A DNA stretch of 64,000 nucleotides from Arachis hypogaea (Eukaryota > Streptophyta > Magnoliopsida > Fabales > Fabaceae): contig NC_092050.1 of the NCBI RefSeq assembly GCF_003086295.3, forward strand, positions 150,790,699-150,854,698, read 5' to 3'. A program made the translations under genes and the position numbers. Numbering within the stretch: the stretch's first letter is position 1; each line of letters starts with the position of its first letter. Positions 10,871-21,389 of the stretch are shown here, piece after piece. Under the pieces are notes generated by a model. The model had not been told where the DNA came from, did no database searches, and worked only from the letters and a program-made list of their open reading frames with translations.

Positions 10871-11065
10871 CATTACAAATTAATCCAAATATGTCCTTTC
10901 AAGTTTCTCTAGAACCCTGTCCAAAAGAAAAAAATTGAATAAAAAATCGAATATAAGTTTGTCCATATATTTACATATTCTCCACACAAAAAAAATGTTG
11001 ATAAGAAATGGATTAAAAATTTATAAAGATGTGTACTTGATTTTTGCTTTCAACATAAGAGCCCG
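10871..11065. repeat. Direct repeat, copy 2 (tail of the LRR relic)
   Basis: Second copy of 6669-6863, same orientation. Homology stops just after GAGCCCGT, where the long-TIR element begins, so the rest of this copy was replaced by or separated from that element. Confidence 0.8.
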
Positions 11066-11069
11066 TATT

Positions 11070-12240
11070 TTAAATGATACATAAATTTTTATAGATTTAA
11101 TTATTTTTGGAGGTTTTTATAATTTTACCAAAATTTTAATTAAATTTTTATAATTTTTAATTAGATTTTTATATTATTTTATTTTTTAATTAAGTTCCTA
11201 TTAATGTTAAATATCAAAAAATATTAATGAAGTATGAATTAAATTATTTATCCATATGATACATTTATAATATGGATAAAAAAGTTAAAAAAAATTCAAA
11301 CAGCATCTTCAATACCATTTAGAGAGAATGGTATTTTTGGAGGTTTTTACTATTGACAATAATTTACAGGATTACTCTAGGTTTATTGATTTTTTTGTGT
11401 TAAAAATTTGGGATATCATATTTTGGAAATGGCGTGCTGATCTTCTGTTGATCTTGAGAGATGCAAATACAGTAATAGACATCATGGCAAAGACTGTAAT
11501 TAGGACTATTTCTCTCCAAGTGGAGCTTCCGTTGCCTTAGCTTGGAAGGAGTTTGAAAGTAGTATTCAGCAAAACTGTATTTCTTAAACAGTTTTTTATT
11601 TATTTTTTCTTTTTTAGTTGTTGTTTATTTTTTTAAGTCACCAAAAAAAAATAAACAAAAATCAACTTTCTACAAACAAGATTAATTTCAAACAAATCAA
11701 TCCAGAACAATTTTAAACAGATTAATTTCAAATAAACCACCTTCAAAATTAGAATAATTGTTACATCTAAAATCAAAATGTACTAACAGAAAGAGAGAGA
11801 GCGACAAAGAAGCACTAACTGCGGCTGTTGCTCAATTTTGCCGCTGAACCACTTCATATTTGGCGTTGCTGGTCCATCTCCACCACTGGCGGAAAGGAAC
11901 CTTGAAGGAACCTTGAGGAAAATCAAACCGAAAATCAGAGTTTTCCTTCTCAATAAAAATACAACAAGGGTTTGGAGTTTTTTAGTCAGAGAAAATAATA
12001 AGGATATTTTTGAAATTTTAAAAATATTAAAGTGTTTTTGGTTAAATTTTTTATTTTTAATTTTAGAATATTTATTTTTTTAATAAAATATTTTATTATT
12101 TTAATTTTTTTTATAGGAAAAATTTAATTGAAAAAAACTTAAATGATACAAAAATTTAATTAAAAAAATATAAAAATATAAATAAAAATTTGATAAAATT
12201 ATAGAGAGCGATAAAATAATTAAACAATTTTATATAAGCA
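11070..12240. mobile_element. Long-TIR DNA element carrying an RNase H-like fragment
   Basis: The left 110 bp (ATAAATTTTTATAGATTTAA onward) resembles the reverse complement of the right end (12110-12240): both carry TTTAATTATTTT, CTATAATTTTA(T/C)CAAA-type and AATTAAATTTTT blocks. Short versions of the same family appear at 48010-48330 and 54293-54655. Between the ends lie a reverse-transcriptase-associated RNase H fragment (11328-11580) and about 300 bp resembling a coding 5' exon region (11790-11990). No transposase. Ends are approximate. Confidence 0.45.
11328..11580 (+). pseudogene. C-terminal fragment of an RNase H-like (RVT_3 type) domain
   Basis: The frame reads through a W-(K/R)-A-D-L-L-L-ILRDANTV.D.MAKT pattern followed by a QVELP-PWLEF-like end. 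This matches the C-terminus of plant non-LTR-derived RNase H-like proteins (DANTVAD and AK motifs). The N-terminal half with the catalytic acids is absent, and a TAG lies at about 11538-11540. Confidence 0.5.
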
Positions 12241-12295
12241 TCTAAAGAATGTAATGGTATATGTTGACCCTAGCTGCGTTTTGTGGTGACGGAAA

Positions 12296-12454
12296 TGGAT
12301 CTTCTCCATTTTTTTTTGTCATTGGAGAGAATAAAGTGTAATCTCTCACCTTTAATTCTACAAGTGGGACTGAAAATAAATAAGAGAGAGAATGCAATGA
12401 AGGGTGAGATCTTCCACTGGATACCATCCAGTTTTTTTTTCCACTGGAGAGATC
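12296..12454. repeat. Imperfect fold-back repeat
   Basis: GGATCTTCTCCA at 12297 pairs with TGGAGAGATCC near 12444, and ATCTCTCACCTTT near 12341 pairs with AAGGGTGAGATC near 12400. Arms are about 55 nt and imperfect. Probably a small fold-back MITE. Confidence 0.4.
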
Positions 12455-12550
12455 CACTCCCCTGTGGTGACCGTATTATCTCTGTAGCTATAATGGCAAC
12501 AAGGTGTTTTCCAATAATAAGTCTACACGTGCAAGGGTAGTTGGATTTTT

Positions 12551-13117
12551 TGTTAGGAAATTATTTGATTTTCTAATTTATTTGTGGGCAATACATATAT
12601 TAATTATAATAATAAATTATGCTATTTCAAATTAAATGACTTATATAATGGTGATCTTATTTATTGTTATAAATGCTAAATTGAATAAGTCATTATTACT
12701 TTTGATTTGGAATTAAATGAGAATAAAATCGGATATTATCTTTTGTTCCTTAGATAATTATCTTTATGGATTTTAGATATATTATCTTTTGTGCTTTAGA
12801 TACTATTTTATTTGGGCTTAAGGGTTTAATGGGTGCCATACTCAAATATAAATAGACCTTCAGGGTTTCGGTCCCCAATATGCCAAAGCCGCCTTTGTTA
12901 TTCTTTCCCCATCAAAAGAGTTGCAGTTCAGCCTCCTAGGAATACAGAAGGCTTTGGTTGAGGAAGATCGAAAGAACCACAAGATCCAAACTCTTCCGAT
13001 CGTATGATTCATGTTTATGAATTCAGGTACGCTTCCGCATTATGTTATGTTATATTTTTGGTGATTCAATATGGATGATCTGGGATATTGAATTATTAAA
13101 ATTAATTTATTCTAACA
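12551..13117 (+). repeat. 5' LTR of the copia element
   Basis: 567 bp; TG...CA ends; 11 mismatches to the 3' LTR by eye. Confidence 0.92.
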
Positions 13118-13119
13118 AG

Positions 13120-13132
13120 TGGTATCAGAGCC
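13120..13132 (+). other. Primer-binding site (initiator tRNA-Met)
   Basis: TGGTATCAGAGCC, complementary to the 3' end of initiator tRNA-Met, lies two bases after the LTR as is usual in plant copia elements. Confidence 0.9.
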
Positions 13133-13184
13133 ATTCATAATTTAATCATCAAAAATATTCAGTTTTTTATTTTTCTATTATCGA

Positions 13185-13189
<5 letters not shown>

Positions 13190-13238
<49 letters not shown>

Positions 13239-13319
13239 TACGATATAAATTGTTGCACGCATATATGTGAACTTGTTTGAGTTTGTATGTGTGCGTCAAT
13301 GTATATATAAATTGATACG

Positions 13320-13350
<31 letters not shown>

Positions 13351-13528
13351 ATCGATATGCCCTCCTGTGTTCTTTACGTGATGACAATAATGTATATAAA
13401 GAAATATAAAAAAATATATATTTTTGTGTTCCTTAATCAATATATGCGTGTATTATGTATATACGATTGTGCCTATATATATGATTTTAGTATTGTTTCA
13501 GATTACATGTTATTACTGCTATTTGGAT

Positions 13529-13567
<39 letters not shown>

Positions 13568-13600
13568 GCAGCCGAAAGTATATATATATATATATTTTAC
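13190..13600. repeat. Cluster of (AT)n microsatellites in the copia leader
   Basis: Four AT runs at about 13190-13234, 13318-13348, 13533-13562 and 13580-13595. Open frames here are Tyr-Ile repeats and are not genes. Confidence 0.9.
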
Positions 13601-13838
13601 CGTATCGAATTTTTTTTATTTGATATAGTAATTGATTTATTCTGAAACATTAGCACAAAAATATTATTATAATGGTCTCGGGTTTTTTTTTATGTGTGTC
13701 ATTAATTTAGTATAAAATTAATGGATTATTCTTTTGAGATATAAGAATTATTATATCTACTAATTTTATAAAGATTGATTCTAATTTTAATGGATCAAGA
13801 ATTCTTGGCATATGAATTATAATCATATTTTTTTTTAA

Positions 13839-13880
13839 GATCTCAAAAGACATCATTAAGATTTACTTCCTTTTGAGATT
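13839..13880 (+). other. Leader hairpin with a different loop
   Basis: ATCTCAAAAG (13840-13849) pairs perfectly with CTTTTGAGAT (13870-13879), with a 20-nt loop. It lies in the untranslated leader upstream of the four-hairpin array but lacks their shared loop. Confidence 0.5.
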
Positions 13881-14048
13881 TAAGTATTTTTTTTTGTTGT
13901 TACATAAGAAAATTGGTAACAATTTGGATTAGTATACCCATCTATTTTATAAAGATTTGGTTTTGGAATAAATTGATTGAACATTATGCTGCCAAAGTAG
14001 CCTCTTTTATGAAAATTGATTTATTCAAAACATAAGGAATATGGTGCT

Positions 14049-14398
14049 ATGTAATTCATACGAATATTGATCGGCTCAAAGGAAGGTTTATATTTGGCCG
14101 AATTACATACACATATTGATGGTAAATACATATTTGGGTAACTAATTAAGAATAAAGTAATGTTTATTATTTATGCAAACAATAATCGACCCAAAGGAAG
14201 TTTATTGTTTGGCCAAATAATAAGCATTGCATACTTCTGTTTATTTTCTATTAATTATGCGGTCAATAATCGGCCCAAAGGAAGGTTATTGTTTGGCCAA
14301 TTAATAGAAAATATATGCGATAATAAATAGGTTGCGAAGTTTAAGTTTCCATGTGCGCATTAAGTCGGTCCAAAGAAAGGCTTAATGTGTGACAGGAA
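14049..14398 (+). other. Array of four stem-loops with a shared loop and different stems
   Basis: Four copies of a loop of the form TCGRYYCAAAGRAAGG (starting near 14071, 14186, 14270, 14365) are each enclosed by a perfect or near-perfect stem of unrelated sequence. Inner stems: 14061-14067/14090-14096 (one GU), 14176-14185/14202-14211 (10 bp), 14264-14269/14286-14291 (6 bp), 14358-14364/14381-14387 (7 bp, extendable by wobbles). Outer stems: 14049-14057/14100-14108 (9 bp), 14164-14172/14215-14223 (9 bp), 14242-14256/14299-14313 (15 bp). The first three share a TTTGGCC bulge on the 3' side. Conserved loop plus changing but paired stems is what selection on RNA structure produces. It lies just upstream of the first gag ATG. 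Confidence 0.75.
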
Positions 14399-14493
14399 TT
14401 TTGACAATATTTGATTACTGCAATGAGAGTATCACTTACAGTTAATTTTTCTATCCAAAGATTGAAAATTAATGTTGTGCTAGATATCTCAAT

Positions 14494-15732
14494 ATGGATT
14501 TTTACCCATTAATAACTAATATTACTGCATGTTCTTTTTGTTCTAATCCAGAAACTATGGCTTTAGCTACCAATGTTTCTGCGCAAATTAGCAGTATTCC
14601 TATGCTGAATGGTTCAAACTTTAAAGTTTGGAAGGATATCATGGAAATTGTCCTCGGTTGTATGGATCTGGATATAGCTCTTCGAGAGGAGAAACCCACT
14701 TCCACTCCGGAAAATCTCAATGAGGTTAAAATAGAGAAGTGGGAGAGATCCAATCGAATGAGCATTATGATCATGAAACGCTCAATTTCTGAGGCGTTTC
14801 GGGGCTCAATTACTGAGGATAAAGATGCCAAACAGTTCCTAAAGGATGTTGAGAAATTCTTTACTAAGAAATTCAGTGCTCACATGGCTTTATCTTCTCA
14901 GTATAAAAGAAAGCGTGATACTACTGCGGATGCGCCTTCTCAGCAGAAAAAGGCTAAGAAACAGGATCAAGTTTCAACCTGTTTCTTCTGTAAGAAGGTG
15001 GGACACATGAAGAAGAATTGTACCAGTGTAAAGAAGGGTATAATTCTTACTTTCGTTTGTTCTGAGGCTAGTTTAAGTTATGCACCTGTTGATACTTGGT
15101 GGGTAGATTCTGCTGCTACTATTCATGTAAGTGTCACTATGCAGGGTTGCCTGTGGAGCCGACCGCCAAGTGATGCTGAAAGATACATCTACGTGGCAGA
15201 CGGCAATATAGTTGCAGTCGAAGCTATAGGAACCTTTAGATTATGTTCCACGAGTGAATTTTACTTGGATTTATTAGAGACATTTTATGTACCGTCATTT
15301 AGACGAAATTTGGTTTCTGTTTCTCGTTTGGACAAATCAGGTTATTTTTGTTCATTCGGAGACAATAAAGTCAGTCTCTTTTACAATTCGAATAATATTT
15401 GCTCTGGTCATTTGGTGGATAATCTATATGGGCTTAACTTAAATTCCTATAATAATGAAATACTGCAAACAGGTACAAAACAAAAACTGAATGAGAATTC
15501 GGCATCATTATGGCACAAACGCCTAGGCCACATCTCTAAACAGAAAATTCAGAGGCTCATGTCGGATGGAATTCTCGAACCCCTAAATTTGGCGGACTTT
15601 GAACTCTGCATTGAGTGCATAAAGGGGAAAAGGACAAACGAAAAGAAATTAGGTGCCGAGAGAGCTAAAGATGTCTTAGAACTAATACATACCGATATAT
15701 GTGGCCCATTCCCTACTGTCTCTTGGAATTGA
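14494..15732 (+). pseudogene. copia gag-protease-integrase N-terminal part, broken
   Basis: This 412-codon frame begins in gag (an LNGSNFKVWKDIM-like start and a WERSNRMSIMIMKRSI segment). About a hundred expected gag codons are missing near residue 130. It continues with a zinc knuckle CFFCKKVGHMKKNC (about residues 162-175), a protease site VDSAATIHVS (about 203-212, with DSA where DSG is usual) and the pre-integrase WHKRLGHIS region (about 338), and stops at a TGA (15730-15732) just after HTDICGPF, the first catalytic aspartate of integrase. A second possible start is the ATG near 14557. In an intact element this is one polyprotein that packages RNA, matures proteins and inserts the cDNA. 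Confidence 0.85.
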
Positions 15733-16438
15733 CAACGGTACTTTATTACGTTCATAGATGATTACTCTCGTTACGGGTATCTATATTTAATTCATGAAAA
15801 GTCCCAAGCCTTGGATGTTTTCAAGTCTTTCAAAGCTGAAGTTGAACTTCAACTTGGAAAGAAAATTAAAGCTGTCAAATCTGATCGTGGTGGTGAATAC
15901 TACGGAAGATATGACGGTTCAGGTGAGCAACGTCCTGGGCCTTTTGCTCTTTTCCTAGAGGAGTGTGGTATTGTTCCGCAATACACTATGCCAGGCAAAC
16001 CTAGCATGAATGGTGTTGCAGAGCGAAGGAACCGAACTCTTAAGGACATGGTGAGAAGTATGATTAGTCATTCTTCCTTGCCTGAATTACTCTGGGGAGA
16101 AGCCTTAAAGACCGCAGTGTACATCCTTAATAGGGTGCCAAGCAAAGCAGTTAACAAAATCCCATATGAAATTTGGACTGGGAAAAGGCCCAGTATAAAG
16201 TATTTGCATATTTGGGGATGTCCAGCTAAGGCGCGACTTTATAGGCCGCATGAAAGAAAATTGGACCCAAGGACAATTAGTTGCTACTTTGTTGGTTACG
16301 CTGAGTGTTCACGGGGTACAAATTTTACAATCCTGCATCAAGGTCTATTTTGAAACGGGAAATGCGAGATTTCTTGAGGATGTTGAGTTTGGGGGGAAGG
16401 AAATATTAGGAATGTTGCCTTTGATGAGGATTCTGTAA
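15733..16438 (+). pseudogene. copia integrase core, continuing after the stop
   Basis: The same reading frame resumes after the TGA with [14 protein letters not shown], then SDRGGEYY and the [11 protein letters not shown] motif containing the last catalytic Glu, then the [10 protein letters not shown] region of the integrase C-terminal part. Near 16310 the frame shifts (the continuation [18 protein letters not shown] is in another frame), and it terminates at 16438. Confidence 0.85.
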
Positions 16439-17640
16439 CTGACAATGATCTGGTCTTTGTATCTATTATTGTTCAAGACACAGTTATAGTACAAGAGCAC
16501 AATGAGAGTTCTACTGTAGATCTAGTTACAGTACAAGAGAACAATGAGAATATTGTTGTTTCTCAAGATACTGCTACAGCACAGGAAAATAATGGGAATC
16601 CTCCTCAATCCCAATCCATACAGCAAGCTCAACAACCTCAAGAAGTGTCATTAAGGAGATCCAATAGAGAAAGGTGAAAATCCATCTATGGTCTCAAACA
16701 AGTTTTTCGTTAATGGTATCACAAGTTTAATTAAGTCATTATCTCATGGTTTTGAGGTAAATATTATAGATAAATGTGTATACCGCAAGTTCAGTGGGAG
16801 TAAATACTTTTTTGGTCTTATATGTTGATGACATTCTACTTGCCAGCAACGATATAGGCTTGTTGCATGAAACTAAGAAATTTCTATCGAACAAATTCGA
16901 AATGAAAGATCTTGGTGATGCCTCTTTTGTATTAGGAATCGAGATACTAAGAGATTACTCTCAAGGTATTCTTGGATTATCACAAAAAAAAACTATATCG
17001 AAAAGATTTGAAGTAGATATGGCATGGAAAGTTGTAGACCAATGGACACACCTGTAACTAAAGGAGACAAGTTCAACCTCAAGCAATGCCCTAAAATGAT
17101 CTTGAGAAGACAGCAATGCATGATAAATCTTATGCATCAGCACTAGGGAGCTTAATGTATGCTCAAGTCTGCACACGTCCCGATATATCATTTATAGTGG
17201 GAGTGTTGGGTAAATACTTGAGCAATCCGGATATGGATCATTGGATAGCTGTTAAACACGTAATGCGTTGTTTAAAGAGAACAAATGATTACATGCTTAT
17301 TTATCGGAGATCAGAAAATTTGGAGATCATTAGGAACTCTGATTCCGATTTCGATTTCATGGCATATGGTTGCGAAACTTTGTCACTAAGCTTCATATAG
17401 TAGATGACATTGAAAGGCCATTAAAGATATTTTGTGACAATAAGTCAGCAGTACTATACTCCAATAACAATAAGATCTTGACAAAATCGAAGCATGCAGA
17501 CATCAAGTTCTTAGTTGTCAAGGAGAAAGTTTAAGAAAAACAGATTTTCATAGAACATATAGGAACAGAGTATATGCTAGCAGACCCATTACCAAGGGAT
17601 TGACCCCTAAAGTTTTTCATGAGCACACTGCTCGGATGGG
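16439..17640 (+). pseudogene. copia RT and RNase H remnants with a large RT deletion
   Basis: A glutamine/glutamate-rich linker with repeated VQENNEN-like units (16440-16670) runs into KSIYGLKQ near 16680. The N-terminal two thirds of reverse transcriptase are therefore deleted. LYVDDILLASND (catalytic YVDD, about 16818-16853) is present, then SYASALGSLMYAQVCTRPDI (17121-17180) of the RT-RNase H connection. RNase H is shredded; a DPLPKGLTPKVFHEH-like end survives near 17590. Several stops and frame changes. This copy cannot supply polymerase. Confidence 0.85.
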
Positions 17641-18066
17641 TGTCAATATTTGTGATGCCTTGGTTTAGTGGGAGTTTATGCTATATGTCCTATGACAGAT
17701 ATTGAGTTATTTTCTGCAGAATTAAATTGATGGTTTATTTCATATTATGTGAAATGTTCATTTTACAATATTTGTATTGTGTTTGATCTCAATAAAGTTG
17801 GACCAGCTGGAAATAGACATGCATGAGATCACTTGGCATGTAATTTCCATATTACTCATCCAAATTTGATCTATGTCGTTGAGTATATTAGGATGGTGAT
17901 TGGCGTGGTTTAGTCACGGCATTTAATGTGATAAAAGCTGCGGTAGTTCCATATCTAATGTATGAGACGGACCAGATTGTTAAAGTAATGAGAGAAATAG
18001 CATTCAGATGCGCGCATAAAGTTTATAAAGATGTGATTATGTCAAGAAATAATATATGTATAGCCC

Positions 18067-18077
18067 AAGTGGGAGAT
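18067..18077 (+). other. Polypurine tract of the copia element
   Basis: AAGTGGGAGAT immediately before the 3' LTR. Confidence 0.8.
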
Positions 18078-18644
18078 TGTTAGGAAATTATTTGATTTCC
18101 TAACTTATTTGTGGGCAATACATATATTAATTATAATCACAAATTATGCTATTTCAAATTAAATGACTTATATAATGGTGATATCATTTATTGTTATAAA
18201 TGCTAAATTGAATAAGTCATTATTACTTTTGATTTGGAATTAAATGAGAATAAAATCGAATATTATCTTTTGTTCCTTAGATAATTATCTTTATGGATTT
18301 TAGATATATTATCTTTTGGGCTTTAGATACTATTTTATTTGGGTTTAAGGGTTTAATGGGTGCCATGCTCAAATATAAATAGACCTTCAGGGTTTCGGTC
18401 CCCAATATGCCAAAGCCGCCTTTGTTACTCTTTCCCCATCAAAAGAGTTGCAGTTCAGCCTCCTAGGAATACAGAAGGCTTTGGTTGAGGAAGATCGAAA
18501 GAACCACAAGATCCAAACTCTTCCGATCGTATGATTCATGTTTATGAATTCAGGTACGCTTCCGCATTATGTTATGTTATATTTTTGGTGATTCAATATG
18601 GATGATCTGGGATATTGAATTATTAAAATTAATTTATTCTAACA
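18078..18644 (+). repeat. 3' LTR of the copia element
   Basis: 567 bp, matching 12551-13117; followed by TTTTT. Confidence 0.92.
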
Positions 18645-18649
18645 TTTTT

Positions 18650-18989
18650 GACTTTGAATTTGAAATTGTTAATGATGATAAAAAACAATAAAAGAGAAAG
18701 TAAACTCTTTAAAAGGTTATTAGTTACAAAATCAAATAAATTTGGAAAGTGTTAGGTAAACAATGACTATTTTGAATAATATGAACAACTATTAATCAAA
18801 TAAAAATATATTATACTTTTAAATTAACTATCTAAATCTTAATATTAAAATAATTATTCGTATAACTAGTGAAATAAATATCCAATATATTTATTATTTA
18901 TATTATTTAATATTTTCATTGTCTACCTATACTTTTTTAATTAATTTGTGCTAGAAAATTTAAAAATTAAAAAACATTAATCTTATTCC
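18650..18989. other. AT-rich intergenic DNA
   Basis: Nothing recognised. Confidence 0.4.
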
Positions 18990-19615
18990 AAAATTCATGA
19001 AGGATGAGGGATGACTAAGTTAGGGTTTTTGGCTTGTTGACGGCGCATCGCACCATGGCTTGAGCATTTGGAGCGCATTTGGGATAACTCAAAAGAGGGG
19101 CATCTATCGAAAGAAATTCACCGTCAACAAAATTACCGGTAGCAACTGGTATAGTAACAGCGAGCGGGTACTTGTGGTCGGAGAAGATCGAACTCCGGTG
19201 GATAGCGGTGACCAGTGAAGACTGATCGAAGGATTAACTACGGCAACATTGGTGATTTCTGATTCTCACATGGAAACTCGCGATCCATTTCAGAGACCAA
19301 TGGCCTTTATTAACGCTACATTTCCAACCACTAACAATGGACACCTCCAAAATTTATTCCCTTCAGCTACCCATTTATGAACAACGAATGTTAATTTTAT
19401 CGTCTTCTACTCTACAACACAGCATCAACTTATTACGACGACAAATATTCTAGCGACAACTTTTTCTTAGTGGAATATAGCCATTCGAGCAATTATCATT
19501 ATTAGCCATAGAGAATCTCTCTATTTACAATCCAATCTCCACCATAACAACCCAAGAATAACCATATTTAATTAAAGAATGCAATGCCATCATTCAGAAT
19601 CACTTATCAAAGAAG

Positions 19616-20419
19616 ATGCCAGATCCAGGGAGTTTTCAAATTCCATGCACCATTAGGAGCACAATCTTTGAGAAAGCGTTATATGATCTGGGAGCAAGCA
19701 TCAATTTAATGCCCTTGTCTGTGATGAAGAAGCTGCAAATCGAAGAGGCACAACCCACGAAGATAGCATTACAGATGGCAGACAAATCTATGAAGCCTAC
19801 ATACGGATTAGTGGAGAATATCTTGGTCAAAGTGGGTAAGTTTTTCCTTCCAACAGATTTTGTGATTCTTGACACACGGGAGGATGAGAATGCCTCTATA
19901 ATTTTTGGAAGACCATTCTTAGCCACGGGGAGAGCTCTAATTGATGTAGAAGTGGGTGAATTAGTGCTCAGAGTGCATAATGAGCAACTGGTCTTTCATG
20001 TCTTCAAAGATATACATTCAGCAGGTAAAGAAGAAAGGTGCATGCAGACTGAGCTTATTGATCCAAACCTTCAAGAACCCTCTGATGATGCACAGCAAAA
20101 TATGCAGCTCAAACCTCCTTTGGTGGCAATCAATAAAACTCCTCCTGACATCAAACATAAGTTTGGTGTCGAGAATGCATCATCCACCAAGGAGGAGGTT
20201 CCCAAAAAGAAGAAAGTATCGAGAGGATGGAGAAACAAAAAGATCCCCACTGAAGGTTTCTCCCCAGGAATGAAAGTGGTGTTGACTAGCAATCCAGTGT
20301 GGATTTATACAGTAAACAGAATCCTCTCTCTAGAGCATATTGAGCTATTTTGTGGAGACACAGGAAAGAAGTTCAAAGTAAGGGGTGAAGAGCTGAGCCC
20401 CTATGATCCTCCTCCTTAG
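19616..20419 (+). CDS. Protease fused to a pol C-terminal tail (Athila-like ORF)
   Basis: A 267-codon open frame with no internal stops. Residues about 15-110 form a retropepsin-like domain: LYDLGASINLMPLSV (active-site DLG in place of DTG/DSG), then a flap region and ASIIFGRPFLATGRALID. Residues about 150-215 are a basic/acidic linker with KKKK. The last 50 residues (VWIYTVNRILSLEHIELF to EELSPYDPPP) resemble the very end of Athila-type pol, downstream of integrase. The central RT-RNase H-integrase block is thus missing, in frame. In full elements the protease matures the polyprotein. The ATG chosen is the first in frame; the true start is probably further upstream in gag. Confidence 0.6.
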   Translation: MPDPGSFQIPCTIRSTIFEKALYDLGASINLMPLSVMKKLQIEEAQPTKIALQMADKSMKPTYGLVENILVKVGKFFLPTDFVILDTREDENASIIFGRPFLATGRALIDVEVGELVLRVHNEQLVFHVFKDIHSAGKEERCMQTELIDPNLQEPSDDAQQNMQLKPPLVAINKTPPDIKHKFGVENASSTKEEVPKKKKVSRGWRNKKIPTEGFSPGMKVVLTSNPVWIYTVNRILSLEHIELFCGDTGKKFKVRGEELSPYDPPP

Positions 20420-20643
20420 AGGAGCTGACCGTCAAGCTAGTGACGGTAAAGAAGCGCTTGTCGGGAGACAAACCGATGATTTTGTATCCTTAGTTATTTT
20501 TCCATTGAGTTGATTATATTATTTGTTTGATTTTTAATGAGTTTTTACTGCTTTCCTTTACTTTACTTGTGTTTTAATCATGCAAAATTTTTAAAACAGG
20601 AACCAGACACTTAGCAAAAATTTTTTAACACTCTAATAAAGAT

Positions 20644-20646
<3 letters not shown>

Positions 20647-20676
<30 letters not shown>
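20647..20676. repeat. (AT)n microsatellite
   Basis: About 15 AT units. Confidence 0.9.
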
Positions 20677-20678
<2 letters not shown>

Positions 20679-20782
20679 TTTATTTTAACCTTTTTATTTT
20701 TTTATCATTTTCTTCTTTTTATTTTTGTTTTTCCTCCTCCGTGCATTTTTTATGTCCCTCCCTATTTTTCAGATTTTCTTTG

Positions 20783-20817
20783 CTTGAGGACAAGCAAACC
20801 TTTAAGTTTGGTGTTGT
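20783..20817 (+). other. Upstream copy of the polypurine-type motif
   Basis: TTGAGGACAAGCA then TTTAAGTTTGGTGTTG, almost the same as the motif that abuts the 3' LTR at 21871-21904, about 1.09 kb further on. Confidence 0.65.
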
Positions 20818-21389
20818 CACTTCGCTGATGGTTTTTAAAGCACCAAAGGGAGATGAATATTCTTCATGGAGGAATGAAATGGCCACTAGCATAACTGAGG
20901 TGGTTAAGTTCCTTTCATTTTATTTCTCTTTCGTTCTTATTTTGTTGTTTTCTACTTTCTGTTGCTTTGATTGCCTGCATGATCTTTAGTACTTTCAGTT
21001 CTTAGAATTAGTTTCGTTCTATTATATGTCTCATGTATTGCTCACTGAACTTGAATCTAAAAAAAAAAGAAAAAGAAGTGATATATTGCATGAGAAATTG
21101 AGTTTATATTGAAGAGTAGTCTTATTCACTTAAATGTGGTGGTATTTTCTGTAACTCTGAATGCATGACATGAACAATGCATATTTAAATTTGAATCAAA
21201 GAATGTTGATGTACAAGGAACAGGAATTTAGAGAACTATTATGAAGTCTCTGTAATAAGTAAAAGTTTAATCCTTGAAGCAAAAGAAACATCAAAAAAAA
21301 AAAAGACAGACATAACAAGGTCCAAGGCTCTGAGCATCAATAACTAGGGAGGTCAGACATGATTAAAAGCTTAAAGAGTTATGTCCCTA

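Larger units (their letters stand above)
12551..18644 (+). mobile_element. Ty1/copia LTR retrotransposon, coding region decayed
   Basis: Two 567-bp LTRs (12551-13117 and 18078-18644) begin TGTTAGG and end CTAACA. TTTTT flanks both sides (12546-12550, 18645-18649), a low-complexity but consistent 5-bp duplication. A primer-binding site matching initiator tRNA-Met (TGGTATCAGAGCC) follows the first LTR, and a purine tract AAGTGGGAGA precedes the second. Domain order gag, protease, integrase, RT, RNase H identifies copia. I counted 11 differences between the LTRs (about 1.9%). Confidence 0.92.

Noticed and set aside
13186..13623. Overlapping Tyr-Ile repeat ORFs
   Set aside because: Produced by (AT)n microsatellites.
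14071..14380. Four spaced repeats that might suggest a CRISPR-like array
   Set aside because: Repeats are short, spacers irregular, the host is a plant, and the repeats are hairpin loops in a copia leader.
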